Below, one piece after another: positions 38,995 through 48,388 of a DNA stretch of 64,000 nt. Source of the DNA: Streptococcus sp. 116-D4 (GTDB lineage Bacteria; Bacillota; Bacilli; Lactobacillales; Streptococcaceae). The notes beneath the pieces are model-generated. The model worked only from the letters and a program-made list of their open reading frames with translations, made no database searches and had not been told where the DNA came from. The stretch spans positions 738,001 to 802,000 of the forward strand of contig NZ_AP021887.1 of NCBI RefSeq assembly GCF_009731465.1. Direction: 5' to 3'. A program made the position numbers and the translations under genes. Position 1 is the first letter of the stretch. Every line of letters starts with the position of its first letter.

Positions 38995-39678
38995 ATGAAT
39001 TTTTCTTTTTTACCTAAGTATTTACCTTATTTTAACTATGGGGCTGTTGTGACGGTTCTCATTTCTATCTGTGTTGTCTTTTTGGGAACTATTTTGGGTG
39101 TTGTCTTGGCTTTTGGACAACGATCAAAGTTTAAACCGCTTGTTTGGCTCGCCAACTTGTACGTTTGGATTTTCCGTGGGACACCGATGATGGTTCAGAT
39201 TATGATTGCCTTTGCCCTTATGCACATCAATGCTCCGACTATTCAGGTTGGGATTTTGGGTGTTGATCTCTCTCGTCTGATTCCAGGGATTTTGATTATC
39301 TCAATGAACAGTGGTGCTTATGTTTCTGAGACTGTTCGTGCCGGGATTAATGCGGTTCCTAAGGGGCAGTTAGAGGCGGCCTATTCTCTAGGAATTCGTC
39401 CTAAAAATGCGATGCGCTACGTGATTTTGCCACAAGCTATCAAAAATATTTTGCCAGCATTGGGGAACGAATTTATCACTATTATCAAGGATAGTTCCCT
39501 CTTGTCAGCTATCGGTGTTATGGAGTTGTGGAATGGGGCTACAACAGTTTCTACAACAACCTATCTACCTTTAACACCACTTTTATTTGCAGCCTTTTAT
39601 TACTTGATTATGACCTCTATTTTGACAGTGGCCTTGAAAGCTTTTGAAAAACGTATGGGACAAGGAGATAAGAAATAA
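38995..39678 (+). CDS. artQ: Amino-acid (arginine-type) ABC transporter permease
   Basis: This 227-residue permease has about five helices and the polar amino-acid family EAA loop ([23 protein letters not shown], with QLEAAYSLG near residue 130). It matches the HisMQ/ArtQ class. The perfect ARG box upstream and the gene order (clpE, DUF1797, here, folD) correspond to the pneumococcal artPQ locus, described as part of the ArgR/AhrC arginine regulon. ATG 38995 has a weak ribosome site; an in-frame extension to 38932 runs through the promoter and is not credible. Its stop overlaps the ATPase start by one base. No substrate-binding protein gene is adjacent. Confidence 0.88.
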   Translation: MNFSFLPKYLPYFNYGAVVTVLISICVVFLGTILGVVLAFGQRSKFKPLVWLANLYVWIFRGTPMMVQIMIAFALMHINAPTIQVGILGVDLSRLIPGILIISMNSGAYVSETVRAGINAVPKGQLEAAYSLGIRPKNAMRYVILPQAIKNILPALGNEFITIIKDSSLLSAIGVMELWNGATTVSTTTYLPLTPLLFAAFYYLIMTSILTVALKAFEKRMGQGDKK

Positions 39679-40412
39679 TGACAGAAACCTTGATGAAAAT
39701 TGAAAATTTACATAAATCTTTTGGAAAGAATGAAGTATTGAAGGACATCAACCTCGAGATTAAAAAAGGAGAAGTTGTCGTTATTATCGGTCCTTCAGGG
39801 AGTTGGAAATCTACCTTGCTTCGCTCTATGAATTTATTGGAAGAAGCGACTAAGGGGAGGGTTATCTTTGAGGGAGTCGATATTACAGACAAGAAGAATA
39901 ACCTGTTTGCCATGCGTGAGAAGATGGGCATGGTTTTCCAACAATTTAATCTCTTTCCTAATATGACTGTGATGGAAAATATCACCTTGTCTCCTATCAA
40001 GACCAAAGGTGAAAGCAAGGCCGTTGCTGAGAAAAGAGCTCAGGAACTTTTGGAAAAAGTTGGTTTACCAGATAAGGCAACTGCTTATCCACAGAGTTTG
40101 TCAGGTGGCCAGCAACAGCGGATTGCTATTGCGCGTGGTTTAGCTATGGAACCTGATGTTTTGTTCTTTGACGAGCCAACTTCAGCCCTGGACCCTGAGA
40201 TGGTAGGTGAGGTGTTGACTGTTATGCAAGACCTAGCCAAGACAGGGATGACCATGGTTATCGTAACACATGAGATGGGATTTGCTCGTGAGGTGGCAGA
40301 TCGTGTTATCTTTATGGCAGACGGTGTGGTTGTTGAAGACGGAACACCTGAACAGATTTTTGAACAAACCCAAGAACAACGGACTAAGGACTTCTTGAGT
40401 AAGGTTTTATAA
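39678..40412 (+). CDS. artP: Amino-acid ABC transporter ATP-binding protein with altered Walker A
   Basis: This 244-residue polar amino-acid ATPase has signature LSGGQQQR near residue 148 and Walker B with [10 protein letters not shown]. Walker A, however, reads GPSGSWKST: the third glycine is Trp43 (codon TGG at 39804), one base from Gly GGG. This glycine contacts the ATP phosphates and is almost never replaced in working ABC ATPases. All other motifs, the Q-loop (FQQFNLF) and the switch His (VTHEMG) are intact. It is translationally coupled to the permease and followed by a terminator. It may be a loss-of-function allele or a sequencing error. Confidence 0.9.
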   Translation: MTETLMKIENLHKSFGKNEVLKDINLEIKKGEVVVIIGPSGSWKSTLLRSMNLLEEATKGRVIFEGVDITDKKNNLFAMREKMGMVFQQFNLFPNMTVMENITLSPIKTKGESKAVAEKRAQELLEKVGLPDKATAYPQSLSGGQQQRIAIARGLAMEPDVLFFDEPTSALDPEMVGEVLTVMQDLAKTGMTMVIVTHEMGFAREVADRVIFMADGVVVEDGTPEQIFEQTQEQRTKDFLSKVL

Positions 40413-40443
40413 TCTATTTTAAAATTTTAAGACAAGATTAGTG

Positions 40444-40466
40444 AAAAGCTCGACCCGAGCTTTTTC
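40444..40466 (+). terminator. artQP terminator
   Basis: AAAAGCTCG / CGAGCTTTT nine-base stem with a three-base loop and five T. Confidence 0.93.
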
Positions 40467-40529
40467 TTATAGTATGAAACTATAGGGTTGCCTAGAAAAG
40501 AAGTGTTAGAGGATGCTGGCAGTTTTTGG

Positions 40530-40535
40530 TATAAT
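40530..40535 (+). promoter_or_regulatory. -10 box of folD
   Basis: TATAAT about 30 bases before the folD start codon. Confidence 0.6.
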
Positions 40536-40565
40536 GGAAGATATTTGAAAGAAAAGAGAAGTGAT

Positions 40566-41423
40566 ATGACACAGATTATTGATGGGAAGGCTTTAGCAGC
40601 TAAGTTACAAGGACAGTTGGCTGAAAAGACTGCCAAACTAAAAGAAGAGACAGGTCTAGTACCTGGTTTGGTAGTGATTTTGGTTGGGGACAGCCCTGCT
40701 AGCCAAGTCTACGTTCGAAATAAGGAACGTTCTGCCCTTGCAGCTGGTTTCCGTAGTGAAGTAGTGCGAGTTCCAGAGACAATTACTCAAGAGGAATTGT
40801 TAGACCTGATTGCCAAATACAATCAGGATCCAGCTTGGCATGGGATTTTGGTCCAGTTACCATTACCTAATCATATCGATGAAGAGGCAGTTTTGTTGGC
40901 CATTGACCCAGAAAAGGATGTGGATGGTTTCCATCCCCTAAATATGGGGCGTCTCTGGTCTGGTCATCCTGTCATGATTCCTTCTACACCTGCAGGAATT
41001 ATGGAAATGTTCCATGAATACGGGATTGACTTGGAAGGTAAAAATGCGGTCGTTATCGGTCGTTCCAATATCGTTGGAAAACCTATGGCCCAGCTTCTTT
41101 TGGCCAAGAATGCTACAGTGACCTTGACCCATTCACGTACTCATAATCTTGCCAAGGTGGCTGCTAAAGCAGATATTCTGGTGGTCGCAATTGGCCGCGC
41201 CAAGTTTGTGACTGCTGACTTTGTCAAACCAGGTGCGGTAGTCATTGATGTTGGGATGAATCGTGATGAAAATGGTAAGCTCTGTGGGGATGTGGATTAT
41301 GAGGCAGTTGCCCCACTTGCTAGCCACATCACGCCAGTCCCTGGAGGTGTTGGTCCTATGACCATTACTATGTTGATGGAGCAAACCTATCAGGCAGCCC
41401 TTCGGACATTGGATAGAAAATAA
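40566..41423 (+). CDS. folD: Methylenetetrahydrofolate dehydrogenase/cyclohydrolase
   Basis: This 285-residue bifunctional enzyme interconverts 5,10-methylene-THF and 10-formyl-THF using NADP. Visible motifs are [15 protein letters not shown] with the catalytic Tyr and the downstream Lys-containing region, [14 protein letters not shown] (cofactor loop) near residue 163, and the closing [10 protein letters not shown] near residue 258. Length is typical. ATG 40566 follows AGAGAAGTG; the longer in-frame version overlaps the -10 box. It supplies one-carbon units for purines and initiator tRNA. Confidence 0.97.
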   Translation: MTQIIDGKALAAKLQGQLAEKTAKLKEETGLVPGLVVILVGDSPASQVYVRNKERSALAAGFRSEVVRVPETITQEELLDLIAKYNQDPAWHGILVQLPLPNHIDEEAVLLAIDPEKDVDGFHPLNMGRLWSGHPVMIPSTPAGIMEMFHEYGIDLEGKNAVVIGRSNIVGKPMAQLLLAKNATVTLTHSRTHNLAKVAAKADILVVAIGRAKFVTADFVKPGAVVIDVGMNRDENGKLCGDVDYEAVAPLASHITPVPGGVGPMTITMLMEQTYQAALRTLDRK

Positions 41424-41509
41424 GAGAAACATTCGCTGAAGAGAGTGTATTTTATATAGTTATATTTAAAATGGCAGAAATGAGTATTAAATTTTAGATA
41501 TAAGATTAC

Positions 41510-41534
41510 AAAAGGAGGTCTGCGCCTCCTTTTT
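41510..41534 (+). terminator. folD-nnrD spacer terminator
   Basis: AAAGGAGG / CCTCCTTT perfect stem and T-run, directly followed by the nnrD -10 box. Confidence 0.9.
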
Positions 41535-41538
41535 GTTG

Positions 41539-41544
41539 TATAAT
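41539..41544 (+). promoter_or_regulatory. -10 box of nnrD
   Basis: TATAAT five bases after the T-run of the upstream terminator, 20 bases before the start codon. Confidence 0.6.
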
Positions 41545-41564
41545 AAAAGAGAGAGGGAAAAACG

Positions 41565-42416
41565 ATGAAAGTGATTGATCACGTATTATTAGAAAAAGTC
41601 ATGATTGAACGTTCTCGTACCAGTCATAAAGGAGACTATGGCCGTCTGCTGTTGCTGGGTGGGACTTATCCTTATGGTGGTGCCATCATGATGGCTGCTT
41701 TGGCAGCTGTTAAAAGTGGAGCTGGTTTGGTGACCGTTGGCACAGACAAGGAAAATATCTCAACTCTGCACAGCCATTTACCTGAGGCTATGGCTTTTTC
41801 TCTTCAAGACCAGCAATTGTTAAAAGAGCAATTGGAGAAGGCAGAAGTTGTCTTGCTGGGGCCTGGTTTACGAGACGATGCTTTTGGAGAAAATCTAGTC
41901 AAACAGGTCTTTGCTAGCTTAAAAAAGAATCAGATTTTGATTGTAGACGGAGGGGCCTTAACCATTCTTGCTAGAACGAGTTTGTCGTTTCCATCTAACC
42001 AGCTTATTTTAACTCCACACCAAAAAGAATGGGAAAAGTTGTCTGGTATTGCTATTGAAAAGCAAAACGAAGATGCAACAGCTAGTGCCCTAACTTCCTT
42101 TCCTCAAGGAATAATTTTGGTGGAGAAAGGTCCAGATACTCGTATTTGGCAAGCTGGCCAGTCTGATTATTACCAGTTACAGGTTGGCGGTCCCTATCAG
42201 GCGACTGGTGGTATGGGAGATACTCTGGCTGGAATGATTGCAGGATTTGCAGGCCAATTTCGACAGGCCAGTCTCTACGAACGTGTGGTGGTAGCAACCC
42301 ATCTTCATTCAGCCGTAGCCCAAGAACTAGCTCAGGAACATTATGTGGTCTTGCCAACGGAAATCAGCAGTTGTCTGCCTAAAATAATGAAAAAAATATC
42401 TCAAAAAGGCACCTGA
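41565..42416 (+). CDS. nnrD: ADP-dependent NAD(P)H-hydrate dehydratase
   Basis: This 283-residue ribokinase-like protein (YjeF C-terminal type) repairs damaged NAD(P)H hydrates at the expense of ADP. It shows GDYGRLLLLGGTYPYGGAIM near residue 22, the substrate region SGAGLVTVGT, LTPHQKEW near residue 146, and the nucleotide/anion-hole motif GGMGDTLAG near residue 213. The NnrE epimerase domain is not fused and is not in this window. GAGAGGG precedes ATG. The gene ends at a terminator shared with a convergent small gene. Confidence 0.93.
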   Translation: MKVIDHVLLEKVMIERSRTSHKGDYGRLLLLGGTYPYGGAIMMAALAAVKSGAGLVTVGTDKENISTLHSHLPEAMAFSLQDQQLLKEQLEKAEVVLLGPGLRDDAFGENLVKQVFASLKKNQILIVDGGALTILARTSLSFPSNQLILTPHQKEWEKLSGIAIEKQNEDATASALTSFPQGIILVEKGPDTRIWQAGQSDYYQLQVGGPYQATGGMGDTLAGMIAGFAGQFRQASLYERVVVATHLHSAVAQELAQEHYVVLPTEISSCLPKIMKKISQKGT

Positions 42417-42433
42417 TTCTTTCAGGCGCCTTT
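42405..42433. terminator. Bidirectional terminator after nnrD
   Basis: AAAGGC...CCTGA / TCAGG...GCCTTT stem with one mismatch, between two convergent genes. Confidence 0.9.
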
Positions 42434-42440
42434 ATATCTT

Positions 42441-42626
42441 TTAGAAAAATCCCTTAATCTTTCCAACGAGTCCATCTAGACCTTCTGAACCAGAAATCAA
42501 CTGTCGAGCTTGGGAGAAATATTCTCCAAGCTGTTCTTGATTTTCTGCAACAAATGTTTTTGCAGCTTCGACATCTTTTGTTTCGATTAGCTCTCTTACT
42601 TGGTTAAACAAATCTAATGGGGTCAT
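42441..42626 (-). CDS. Small conserved-type protein, unknown function
   Basis: This 61-residue acidic helical protein (MTPLDLFNQVRELIETKDVE at the start) has no signal or membrane segment and ends LDGLVGKIKGFF, an amphipathic tail. I do not recognise the family. AAAGGAGAG precedes ATG on the minus strand and a terminator follows the stop, so it is a real gene. It lies between nnrD and the divergent rpiA operon. Confidence 0.75.
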   Translation of the reverse strand: MTPLDLFNQVRELIETKDVEAAKTFVAENQEQLGEYFSQARQLISGSEGLDGLVGKIKGFF

Positions 42627-42705
42627 CTTATCTCTCCTTTTCTGTACTCAACTATTTGACCACCTTTATGCTAAAAAACCAATCCTAGTAAGATTTCTTC
42701 GAGAA

Positions 42706-42721
42706 TGGTTATCGGTTTCAA
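42706..42721 (-). promoter_or_regulatory. cre-like site upstream of rpiA operon
   Basis: The minus strand reads TTGAAACCGATAACCA, one mismatch from the CcpA site WTGNAANCGNWNNCAW. It is about 30 bases upstream of the rpiA -10 box. CcpA control of nucleoside catabolism would be expected but is inferred. Confidence 0.45.
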
Positions 42722-42751
42722 TTTTCAGATGAATATTAAGTCTTTACATGG

Positions 42752-42757
42752 TATAAT
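42752..42757 (+). promoter_or_regulatory. -10 box of the rpiA-deoB operon
   Basis: TATAAT 30 bases before the GTG start of rpiA. Confidence 0.6.
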
Positions 42758-42787
42758 AAAAGTAGCTTTTTGTTTGGAGGTGTTTAA

Positions 42788-43471
42788 GTGGAAAATCTGA
42801 AAAAAATAGCAGGCATCAAGGCTGCTGAGTTCGTAACCAATGGAATGGTTGTAGGACTTGGAACAGGCTCGACTGCTTATTATTTCGTAGAAGAAATCGG
42901 TCGTAGAGTCAAGGAGGAAGGACTTCAAATTACAGCCGTAACGACTTCTAGTGTAACGACAAATCAGGCACAAGGATTGAATATACCGCTTAAGTCTATT
43001 GATGAGGTGGATGAGGTTGATGTGACGGTTGATGGAGCTGATGAGGTGGATCGTCAGTTTAATGGTATTAAAGGAGGCGGTGGTGCCCTTCTAATGGAAA
43101 AAGTAGTTGCGACACCAACTAAACAGTATATCTGGGTGGTAGATGAGAGCAAGATGGTTGAGAAACTGGGCGCTTTTAAACTACCTGTCGAAGTTGTCCA
43201 ATATGGAGCAGAACAGGTTTTCCGTCGTTTTGAAAAAGCTGGTTATAAGCCAAGTTTTCGTGAAAAAGATGGCCAACGCTTTGTGACGGATATGAAAAAT
43301 TTCATCATTGACCTTGATTTAGGTGCTATTGAAGATCCGATTGCTTTGGGGCAAGAATTGGACCATGTCGTTGGAGTCGTAGAGCACGGTTTATTCAACC
43401 AAATGGTGGATAAGGTCATCGTTGCTGGACGAGACGGGGTTCAGATTTTAACTTCAACAAAAGTAAACTAA
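42788..43471 (+). CDS. rpiA: Ribose-5-phosphate isomerase A
   Basis: This 227-residue isomerase converts ribose 5-phosphate and ribulose 5-phosphate. Motifs are the phosphate loop GLGTGSTA near residue 26, TVDGADEVD near residue 80 with the catalytic Asp, and [11 protein letters not shown] near residue 96 with the general-base Glu. The start is GTG 42788, well spaced from GGAGGTG. It heads the first nucleoside-salvage operon, where it links ribose phosphate from DeoB to the pentose phosphate pathway. Confidence 0.96.
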   Translation: MENLKKIAGIKAAEFVTNGMVVGLGTGSTAYYFVEEIGRRVKEEGLQITAVTTSSVTTNQAQGLNIPLKSIDEVDEVDVTVDGADEVDRQFNGIKGGGGALLMEKVVATPTKQYIWVVDESKMVEKLGAFKLPVEVVQYGAEQVFRRFEKAGYKPSFREKDGQRFVTDMKNFIIDLDLGAIEDPIALGQELDHVVGVVEHGLFNQMVDKVIVAGRDGVQILTSTKVN

Positions 43472-43494
43472 TCAACATAATAAGGAGACACACT

Positions 43495-44706
43495 ATGCCA
43501 AAATTTAATCGTATTCACTTGGTGGTACTCGATTCTGTAGGAATCGGTGCTGCACCAGATGCTAATAACTTTGTCAATGCAGGGGTTCCAGATGGAGCTT
43601 CTGACACATTGGGTCACATTTCAAAAACAGCTGGTTTGAATGTCCCAAACATGGCTAAAATCGGTCTAGGAAATATTCCTCGCGAAACGCCTTTGAAGAC
43701 TGTAGCGGCAGAAAGCAATCCAACTGGATATGCAACAAAATTAGAAGAAGTATCTCTAGGTAAGGATACCATGACTGGACACTGGGAAATCATGGGACTC
43801 AACATTACGGAGCCTTTCGATACTTTCTGGAATGGATTCCCAGAGGAAATCCTTACTAAAATCGAAGAATTTTCAGGACGCAAGGTCATTCGTGAAGCCA
43901 ATAAACCTTACTCAGGAACTGCTGTAATAGATGACTTTGGCCCTCGTCAAATGGAAACTGGAGAGTTGATTATCTATACTTCAGCTGACCCTGTTTTGCA
44001 AATTGCTGCTCATGAAGACATCATCCCTTTGGATGAATTGTACCGTATCTGTGAATACGCTCGTTCAATCACCCTTGAGCGTCCTGCTCTTCTTGGTCGT
44101 ATCATTGCCCGCCCTTATGTCGGCAAACCTGGAAACTTCACACGTACAGCAAACCGTCGTGACTTGGCCGTATCTCCATTTGCACCAACTGTTCTTGATA
44201 AATTGAATGAAGCAGGTATCGATACTTACGCTGTTGGTAAAATCAACGATATCTTTAACGGAGCTGGTATCAATCATGACATGGGCCACAACAAGTCAAA
44301 TAGCCACGGAATTGATACATTATTGAAGACAATGGGCCTTGCTGAGTTTGAAAAAGGATTCTCATTCACAAACTTGGTGGACTTTGATGCCCTTTACGGC
44401 CACCGTCGTAATGCTCACGGTTACCGTGATTGTTTGCATGAGTTTGATGAACGCTTGCCTGAACTTATCGCAGCTATGAGAGAAGATGATCTACTCATGA
44501 TTACTGCTGACCATGGAAATGACCCAACCTATGCTGGAACTGACCATACTCGTGAATATATTCCACTTTTAGCTTACAGCCCTAGCTTTAAGGGAAATGG
44601 TATCATTCCAGTTGGACATTTTGCAGATATCTCAGCGACAGTTGCGGATAACTTTGGTGTGGAAACTGCTATGATCGGGGAAAGTTTCTTAGATAAATTG
44701 GTCTAA
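43495..44706 (+). CDS. deoB: Phosphopentomutase
   Basis: This 403-residue alkaline-phosphatase-superfamily enzyme moves the phosphate between C1 and C5 of ribose or deoxyribose. The metal ligands lie in [12 protein letters not shown] near residue 10, DTMTGHWE with the phosphorylated Thr near residue 90, and [18 protein letters not shown] near residue 340. It joins the purine nucleoside phosphorylase product to RpiA or DeoC. AAGGAG precedes ATG. The DUF1697 gene starts two bases after its stop. Confidence 0.97.
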   Translation: MPKFNRIHLVVLDSVGIGAAPDANNFVNAGVPDGASDTLGHISKTAGLNVPNMAKIGLGNIPRETPLKTVAAESNPTGYATKLEEVSLGKDTMTGHWEIMGLNITEPFDTFWNGFPEEILTKIEEFSGRKVIREANKPYSGTAVIDDFGPRQMETGELIIYTSADPVLQIAAHEDIIPLDELYRICEYARSITLERPALLGRIIARPYVGKPGNFTRTANRRDLAVSPFAPTVLDKLNEAGIDTYAVGKINDIFNGAGINHDMGHNKSNSHGIDTLLKTMGLAEFEKGFSFTNLVDFDALYGHRRNAHGYRDCLHEFDERLPELIAAMREDDLLMITADHGNDPTYAGTDHTREYIPLLAYSPSFKGNGIIPVGHFADISATVADNFGVETAMIGESFLDKLV

Positions 44707-44707
44707 G

Positions 44708-45265
44708 ATGACGCGCTATGCTTTACTGGTTAGGGGCATTAATGTCGGTGGGAAAAATAAGGTCGTCATGGCGCAACTTCGTCTAGAACTGACAGGGTTG
44801 GGATTAGAAAATGTTGAAACTTACATCAATAGTGGGAACATTTTCTTTACTTCGACAGCTCCCAAAGCCCAATTGGTTGAAAAGTTAGAGGTATTCTTTG
44901 AAGTCCATTATCCATTTATTCAGAGCTTTTCTTTGTTGAGTCATGAAGATTATGAAGAAGAGCTGAATAATCTGCCAGATTGGTGGACTAAAGATTTGGC
45001 ACGAAAGGATGTTCTCTTCTACACTGAGGACTTGGATGTGGATCAAGCCATCGAGAAAGTGAACAGTTTGGAACTGGTCGATGAAGTGCTTCATTTTGGG
45101 AAATTAGGGATCTTCTGGGGTAAATTGTCAGAAGCTAGCTACTCTAAAACAGCTTATCATAAGCACTTGCTTAAGATGCCTTTCTATCGCAATATTACCA
45201 TTCGTAACGCTAATACCTTTGACAAAATTGGTCAATTTTTAAAACATAAAGAAGGAGATACCTAA
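44708..45265 (+). CDS. DUF1697 family protein
   Basis: This 185-residue protein matches DUF1697: YALLVRGINVGGKNKVVMAQ at the start, TYINSGNIFF near residue 39 and RNITIRNANTFDKI near the end. Members are common but of unknown function; the fold is alpha/beta. It is inside the deoB-punA operon, two bases after deoB and overlapping punA by one base, so it is co-translated with nucleoside catabolism genes. A role in that pathway is only suggested by position. Confidence 0.88.
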   Translation: MTRYALLVRGINVGGKNKVVMAQLRLELTGLGLENVETYINSGNIFFTSTAPKAQLVEKLEVFFEVHYPFIQSFSLLSHEDYEEELNNLPDWWTKDLARKDVLFYTEDLDVDQAIEKVNSLELVDEVLHFGKLGIFWGKLSEASYSKTAYHKHLLKMPFYRNITIRNANTFDKIGQFLKHKEGDT

Positions 45266-46074
45266 TGACATTTTTAAATAAAATCAATGAAACAGCTGCT
45301 TTCTTGAAAGAAAAGGGTGTTGAAGCGCCGGAGTTCGGCTTGATTCTGGGTTCAGGACTCGGTGAACTTGCTGAAGAAATCGACAATCCAGTTGTTGTAG
45401 ACTACGCTGAAATTCCAAACTGGGGACGTTCTACTGTTGTTGGACACGCTGGAAAATTGGTATACGGTGAGCTTGCAGGACGTAAAGTCTTGGCCCTTCA
45501 AGGACGCTTCCACTTCTACGAAGGAAATCCTCTTGAAGTTGTGACTTTCCCTGTCCGTGTTATGAAAGTCTTGGGCTGCGAAGGTGTAATTGTAACCAAC
45601 GCTGCTGGAGGTATTGGCTTTGGTCCTGGTACTTTGATGGCTATCACTGACCACATCAATATGACTGGTCAAAACCCATTGATTGGTGAAAACTTGGATG
45701 ACTTTGGTCCACGTTTCCCTGATATGTCGAAAGCTTACACTCCAGAATACCGTGAGACTGCTCATCAAGTAGCAGACAAATTGGGCATTAAACTGGATGA
45801 TGGGGTTTATATCGGTGTGACAGGTCCAACTTATGAAACTCCAGCTGAAATCCGTGCATATAAGACTCTTGGTGCAGATGCGGTTGGGATGTCTACAGTT
45901 CCTGAAGTTATCGTGGCAGCCCACTCTGGCTTGAAAGTACTAGGTATTTCATGTATCACTAACCACGCTGCTGGTTTCCAAGAAGAACTTAACCACGAAG
46001 AAGTAGTGGAAGTAACTGAGCGCGTTAAAGGAGACTTCAAAGGATTGCTGAAAGATATTCTTGCTGAATTATAA
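45265..46074 (+). CDS. punA: Purine nucleoside phosphorylase (trimeric type)
   Basis: This 269-residue PNP of the low-molecular-mass class splits inosine and guanosine to base plus ribose 1-phosphate. Motifs: phosphate-binding GLILGSGLGEL near residue 25, GRFHFYEG near 79, TNAAGG near 112, and GPTYETPAEIRAY near 187 with the base-contacting Glu; the Asn in CITNHAAG near 232 favours 6-oxopurines. It complements the hexameric-type DeoD encoded 1.6 kb downstream. GAAGGAG precedes ATG. Confidence 0.96.
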   Translation: MTFLNKINETAAFLKEKGVEAPEFGLILGSGLGELAEEIDNPVVVDYAEIPNWGRSTVVGHAGKLVYGELAGRKVLALQGRFHFYEGNPLEVVTFPVRVMKVLGCEGVIVTNAAGGIGFGPGTLMAITDHINMTGQNPLIGENLDDFGPRFPDMSKAYTPEYRETAHQVADKLGIKLDDGVYIGVTGPTYETPAEIRAYKTLGADAVGMSTVPEVIVAAHSGLKVLGISCITNHAAGFQEELNHEEVVEVTERVKGDFKGLLKDILAEL

Positions 46075-46076
46075 TC

Positions 46077-47357
46077 ATGGTACAAGAGTTGAGGAGTAGT
46101 CTTCAGAAAATCCCATATAACCTTAAATTAGTTCTAGCGGTCATCATGCTAGGGCTAGTTTCAGGCATATTCGGAATTCTGCTCCATTATCTTTTAGAGC
46201 TGGTTGAAGGGATTGCTTTTGGTCAGACAGAGCATAACACTGGATTCTTGACAGATGGTGTTGCCTCATCACGAATAGGCTTCAGTTTAATCATCGTGGG
46301 TGTCAGTTCTGCCTTGGTCTGGTATTCCTTGCAAAGAAAAGCAAAGATTTTTTCCATCAAAGCGCAGATGAAGGATGAAACATCGCAATACAAACTTCAT
46401 TTTTTAAAACAGCTAGTTCATTCAATTTGGCAGATTGTTGCAGTTGGAGGAGGGGCACCTATCGGTAAGGAAGCTGCGCCACGGGAGATTGGAGCTTTAT
46501 TTGCAAGACCTATTGCCAACATTTTTTCTCTCTCCGTGAAGGACCAAATCTTTCTCATTGCCTGTGGAGCTGGTGCGGGTTTAGCGGCTGTCTATCAGGT
46601 TCCGTTAACGAGTGTGTTTTTCGTTTTTGAAACCTTAGGAATTGCTTTATCTGTCAAACGATTTTTCTTGGTCGGTCTGACTACCTATGTATCAGCCTTT
46701 ATAGCAGGCTTTGTTGTTTCAGATCATGCTCTCTACCAGATTCCAGCCATGACTTGGCCACTAGGTGATATGTGGCTTGTTCCTCTATTACTTCTTTTCC
46801 TGCCTCCACTCGCTTGGCTTTTTAGTCGCTTCAACAAACAAGTTTCTTCAAAGAGAATAAAGGATAAGCGGATACTCTATACACTGCCTGTGACATTCCT
46901 TTTCCTTGTTGGATTAGCTAGCTATTTGCCTCATCTACTTGGTAATGGGCGTATGATGGCTCAGGAGATTTTAAACGGCAGTAATGCCAAGACGGTAATC
47001 CTCTTGTTTGTCTTGAAAGCCTTGGTCGTTTTAGTCACCCTTTGGGCAGGTGCCTATGGTGGTACCTTGACGCCATCTTTTGCCTTGGGGATGGCAGGAG
47101 CTGCACTCTTGACCATGATTTTAGGTAGTGGAAACCAGCCAGCAGTCTTGCTATTAGGTTCGGTTTGTTTTTTAGCTGTGACCTTGAAGGCTCCCCTGTC
47201 TGCAACTGGATTGGTAATAGGTTTCACTGGTCAATCATTAGAGGCTATACCTTTTCTTTTGGTGACTGCTTACTTGGCATTTGGTTTTGCTAAAATGCTG
47301 GATCAAATCCCTTGGGAGAAATACTTACGCCCAAAGACAAGGATAAAAGAAACTTAA
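46077..47357 (+). CDS. ClC-family anion channel/transporter
   Basis: This 426-residue membrane protein has about ten hydrophobic segments and the ClC selectivity-filter motifs, slightly altered: GGGAPIGKEAAPREIG near residue 123 (the gating Glu is kept in GKE, but the usual GKEGP reads GKEAAP), and GGTLTPSF near residue 328 for the GxFxP element. It likely exchanges an anion such as chloride or fluoride for protons. It starts two bases after punA. Why an anion channel sits in a nucleoside operon is unclear. There is no ribosome site of its own in the two-base gap; the site lies within punA. Confidence 0.9.
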   Translation: MVQELRSSLQKIPYNLKLVLAVIMLGLVSGIFGILLHYLLELVEGIAFGQTEHNTGFLTDGVASSRIGFSLIIVGVSSALVWYSLQRKAKIFSIKAQMKDETSQYKLHFLKQLVHSIWQIVAVGGGAPIGKEAAPREIGALFARPIANIFSLSVKDQIFLIACGAGAGLAAVYQVPLTSVFFVFETLGIALSVKRFFLVGLTTYVSAFIAGFVVSDHALYQIPAMTWPLGDMWLVPLLLLFLPPLAWLFSRFNKQVSSKRIKDKRILYTLPVTFLFLVGLASYLPHLLGNGRMMAQEILNGSNAKTVILLFVLKALVVLVTLWAGAYGGTLTPSFALGMAGAALLTMILGSGNQPAVLLLGSVCFLAVTLKAPLSATGLVIGFTGQSLEAIPFLLVTAYLAFGFAKMLDQIPWEKYLRPKTRIKET

Positions 47358-47437
47358 TAAGAATACTCTAGTTTTTCTAATCCAAAATATATTTTAAATT
47401 TATAATCCATATCATTTAATAAAGAAAGGTAGAGCAT

Positions 47438-47455
47438 GTGTTCAGATTTGAACAC
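47438..47455. repeat. Perfect inverted repeat in the ClC-deoD spacer
   Basis: GTGTTCAGATTTGAACAC, seven paired bases and a four-base centre. It could be an operator or an RNA hairpin. Confidence 0.6.
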
Positions 47456-47492
47456 GAGCGGAAAGCTTTTCTAATTATTCAAAAAAAAGGAT

Positions 47493-47530
47493 GAGTTAAC
47501 CGTATTAGCTGAACTGAATACGGCTTACTC
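47493..47530. repeat. Hairpin-forming inverted repeat in the ClC-deoD spacer
   Basis: GAGT...CCGTATT pairs with AATACGG...ACTC across a 10-base loop. No T-run follows, so it is not an ordinary terminator. Confidence 0.6.
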
Positions 47531-47586
47531 TCCTCTAAATCATCAAAATTAAGAAAGAAAGGAATTGAACCCACCCTAAAAGCAGT

Positions 47587-47646
47587 GGGGAAAAAGATAG
47601 TTGGTCTAGCGAGCATCGCTCACTGCGCCTAACTCCTATTTTCCCT
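47587..47646. repeat. Long imperfect hairpin just upstream of deoD
   Basis: GGGGAAAA...GTTGG pairs with CCTAAC...TTTTCCC around an inner AGCGA/TCGCT stem. The whole 320-base spacer 47358-47677 holds three inverted repeats and no gene that I can see; no clear promoter or ribosome site for deoD was found in it. Confidence 0.5.
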
Positions 47647-47677
47647 TCGCTTTTTGACGGGTTTGGTATCTTATATT

Positions 47678-48388
47678 ATGTCTATCCATATTGCTGCTAA
47701 GCAGGGTGAAATTGCTGATAAAATTCTTCTTCCTGGAGATCCTCTTCGTGCGAAATTTATCGCTGAGAATTTCCTTGAAGATGCTGTTTGCTTTAACGAA
47801 GTTCGTAACATGTTTGGTTACACTGGAACTTACAAGGGTCACCGTGTATCTGTCATGGGAACAGGAATGGGGATGCCATCCATCTCTATCTATGCTCGTG
47901 AATTGATTGTTGACTACGGAGTGAAAAAATTAATCCGTGTCGGTACAGCCGGTTCTTTGAACGAAGATGTTCACGTTCGTGAGTTGGTCTTGGCACAAGC
48001 AGCTGCAACCAATTCAAACATCGTCCGCAATGACTGGCCACAGTACGATTTTCCACAAATCGCTAGCTTTGATTTGCTAGATAAGGCCTACCATATTGCC
48101 AAAGACCTCGGCATGACTACTCACGTAGGAAATGTTTTGTCATCAGACGTCTTTTATTCAAACTACTTTGAAAAGAACATCGAGCTTGGTAAGTGGGGAG
48201 TAAAAGCGGTGGAAATGGAAGCGGCAGCGCTGTACTATCTAGCAGCCCAATACCATGTTGACGCCCTTGCTATCATGACTATTTCAGATAGTTTGGTTAA
48301 TCCAGATGAAGATACAACTGCAGAAGAACGTCAAAACACCTTCACTGATATGATGAAGGTTGGTTTGGAAACATTGATTGCTGACTAA
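47678..48388 (+). CDS. deoD: Purine nucleoside phosphorylase DeoD-type
   Basis: This 236-residue hexameric-type PNP also accepts adenosine. Motifs: [13 protein letters not shown] near residue 20 with the phosphate-contact Arg, GTGMGMPS near residue 64, [12 protein letters not shown] near residue 178 with the ribose-binding Met-Glu, and MTISDSL near 200 with the catalytic Asp. ATG 47678 gives the standard length, but there is no good ribosome site in front of it. A long structured spacer separates it from the ClC gene. Confidence 0.96.
   Translation: MSIHIAAKQGEIADKILLPGDPLRAKFIAENFLEDAVCFNEVRNMFGYTGTYKGHRVSVMGTGMGMPSISIYARELIVDYGVKKLIRVGTAGSLNEDVHVRELVLAQAAATNSNIVRNDWPQYDFPQIASFDLLDKAYHIAKDLGMTTHVGNVLSSDVFYSNYFEKNIELGKWGVKAVEMEAAALYYLAAQYHVDALAIMTISDSLVNPDEDTTAEERQNTFTDMMKVGLETLIAD

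Noticed and set aside
45352..45924. 190-codon open frame antisense to punA
   Set aside because: Shadow of a conserved gene; no ribosome site and unnatural composition.
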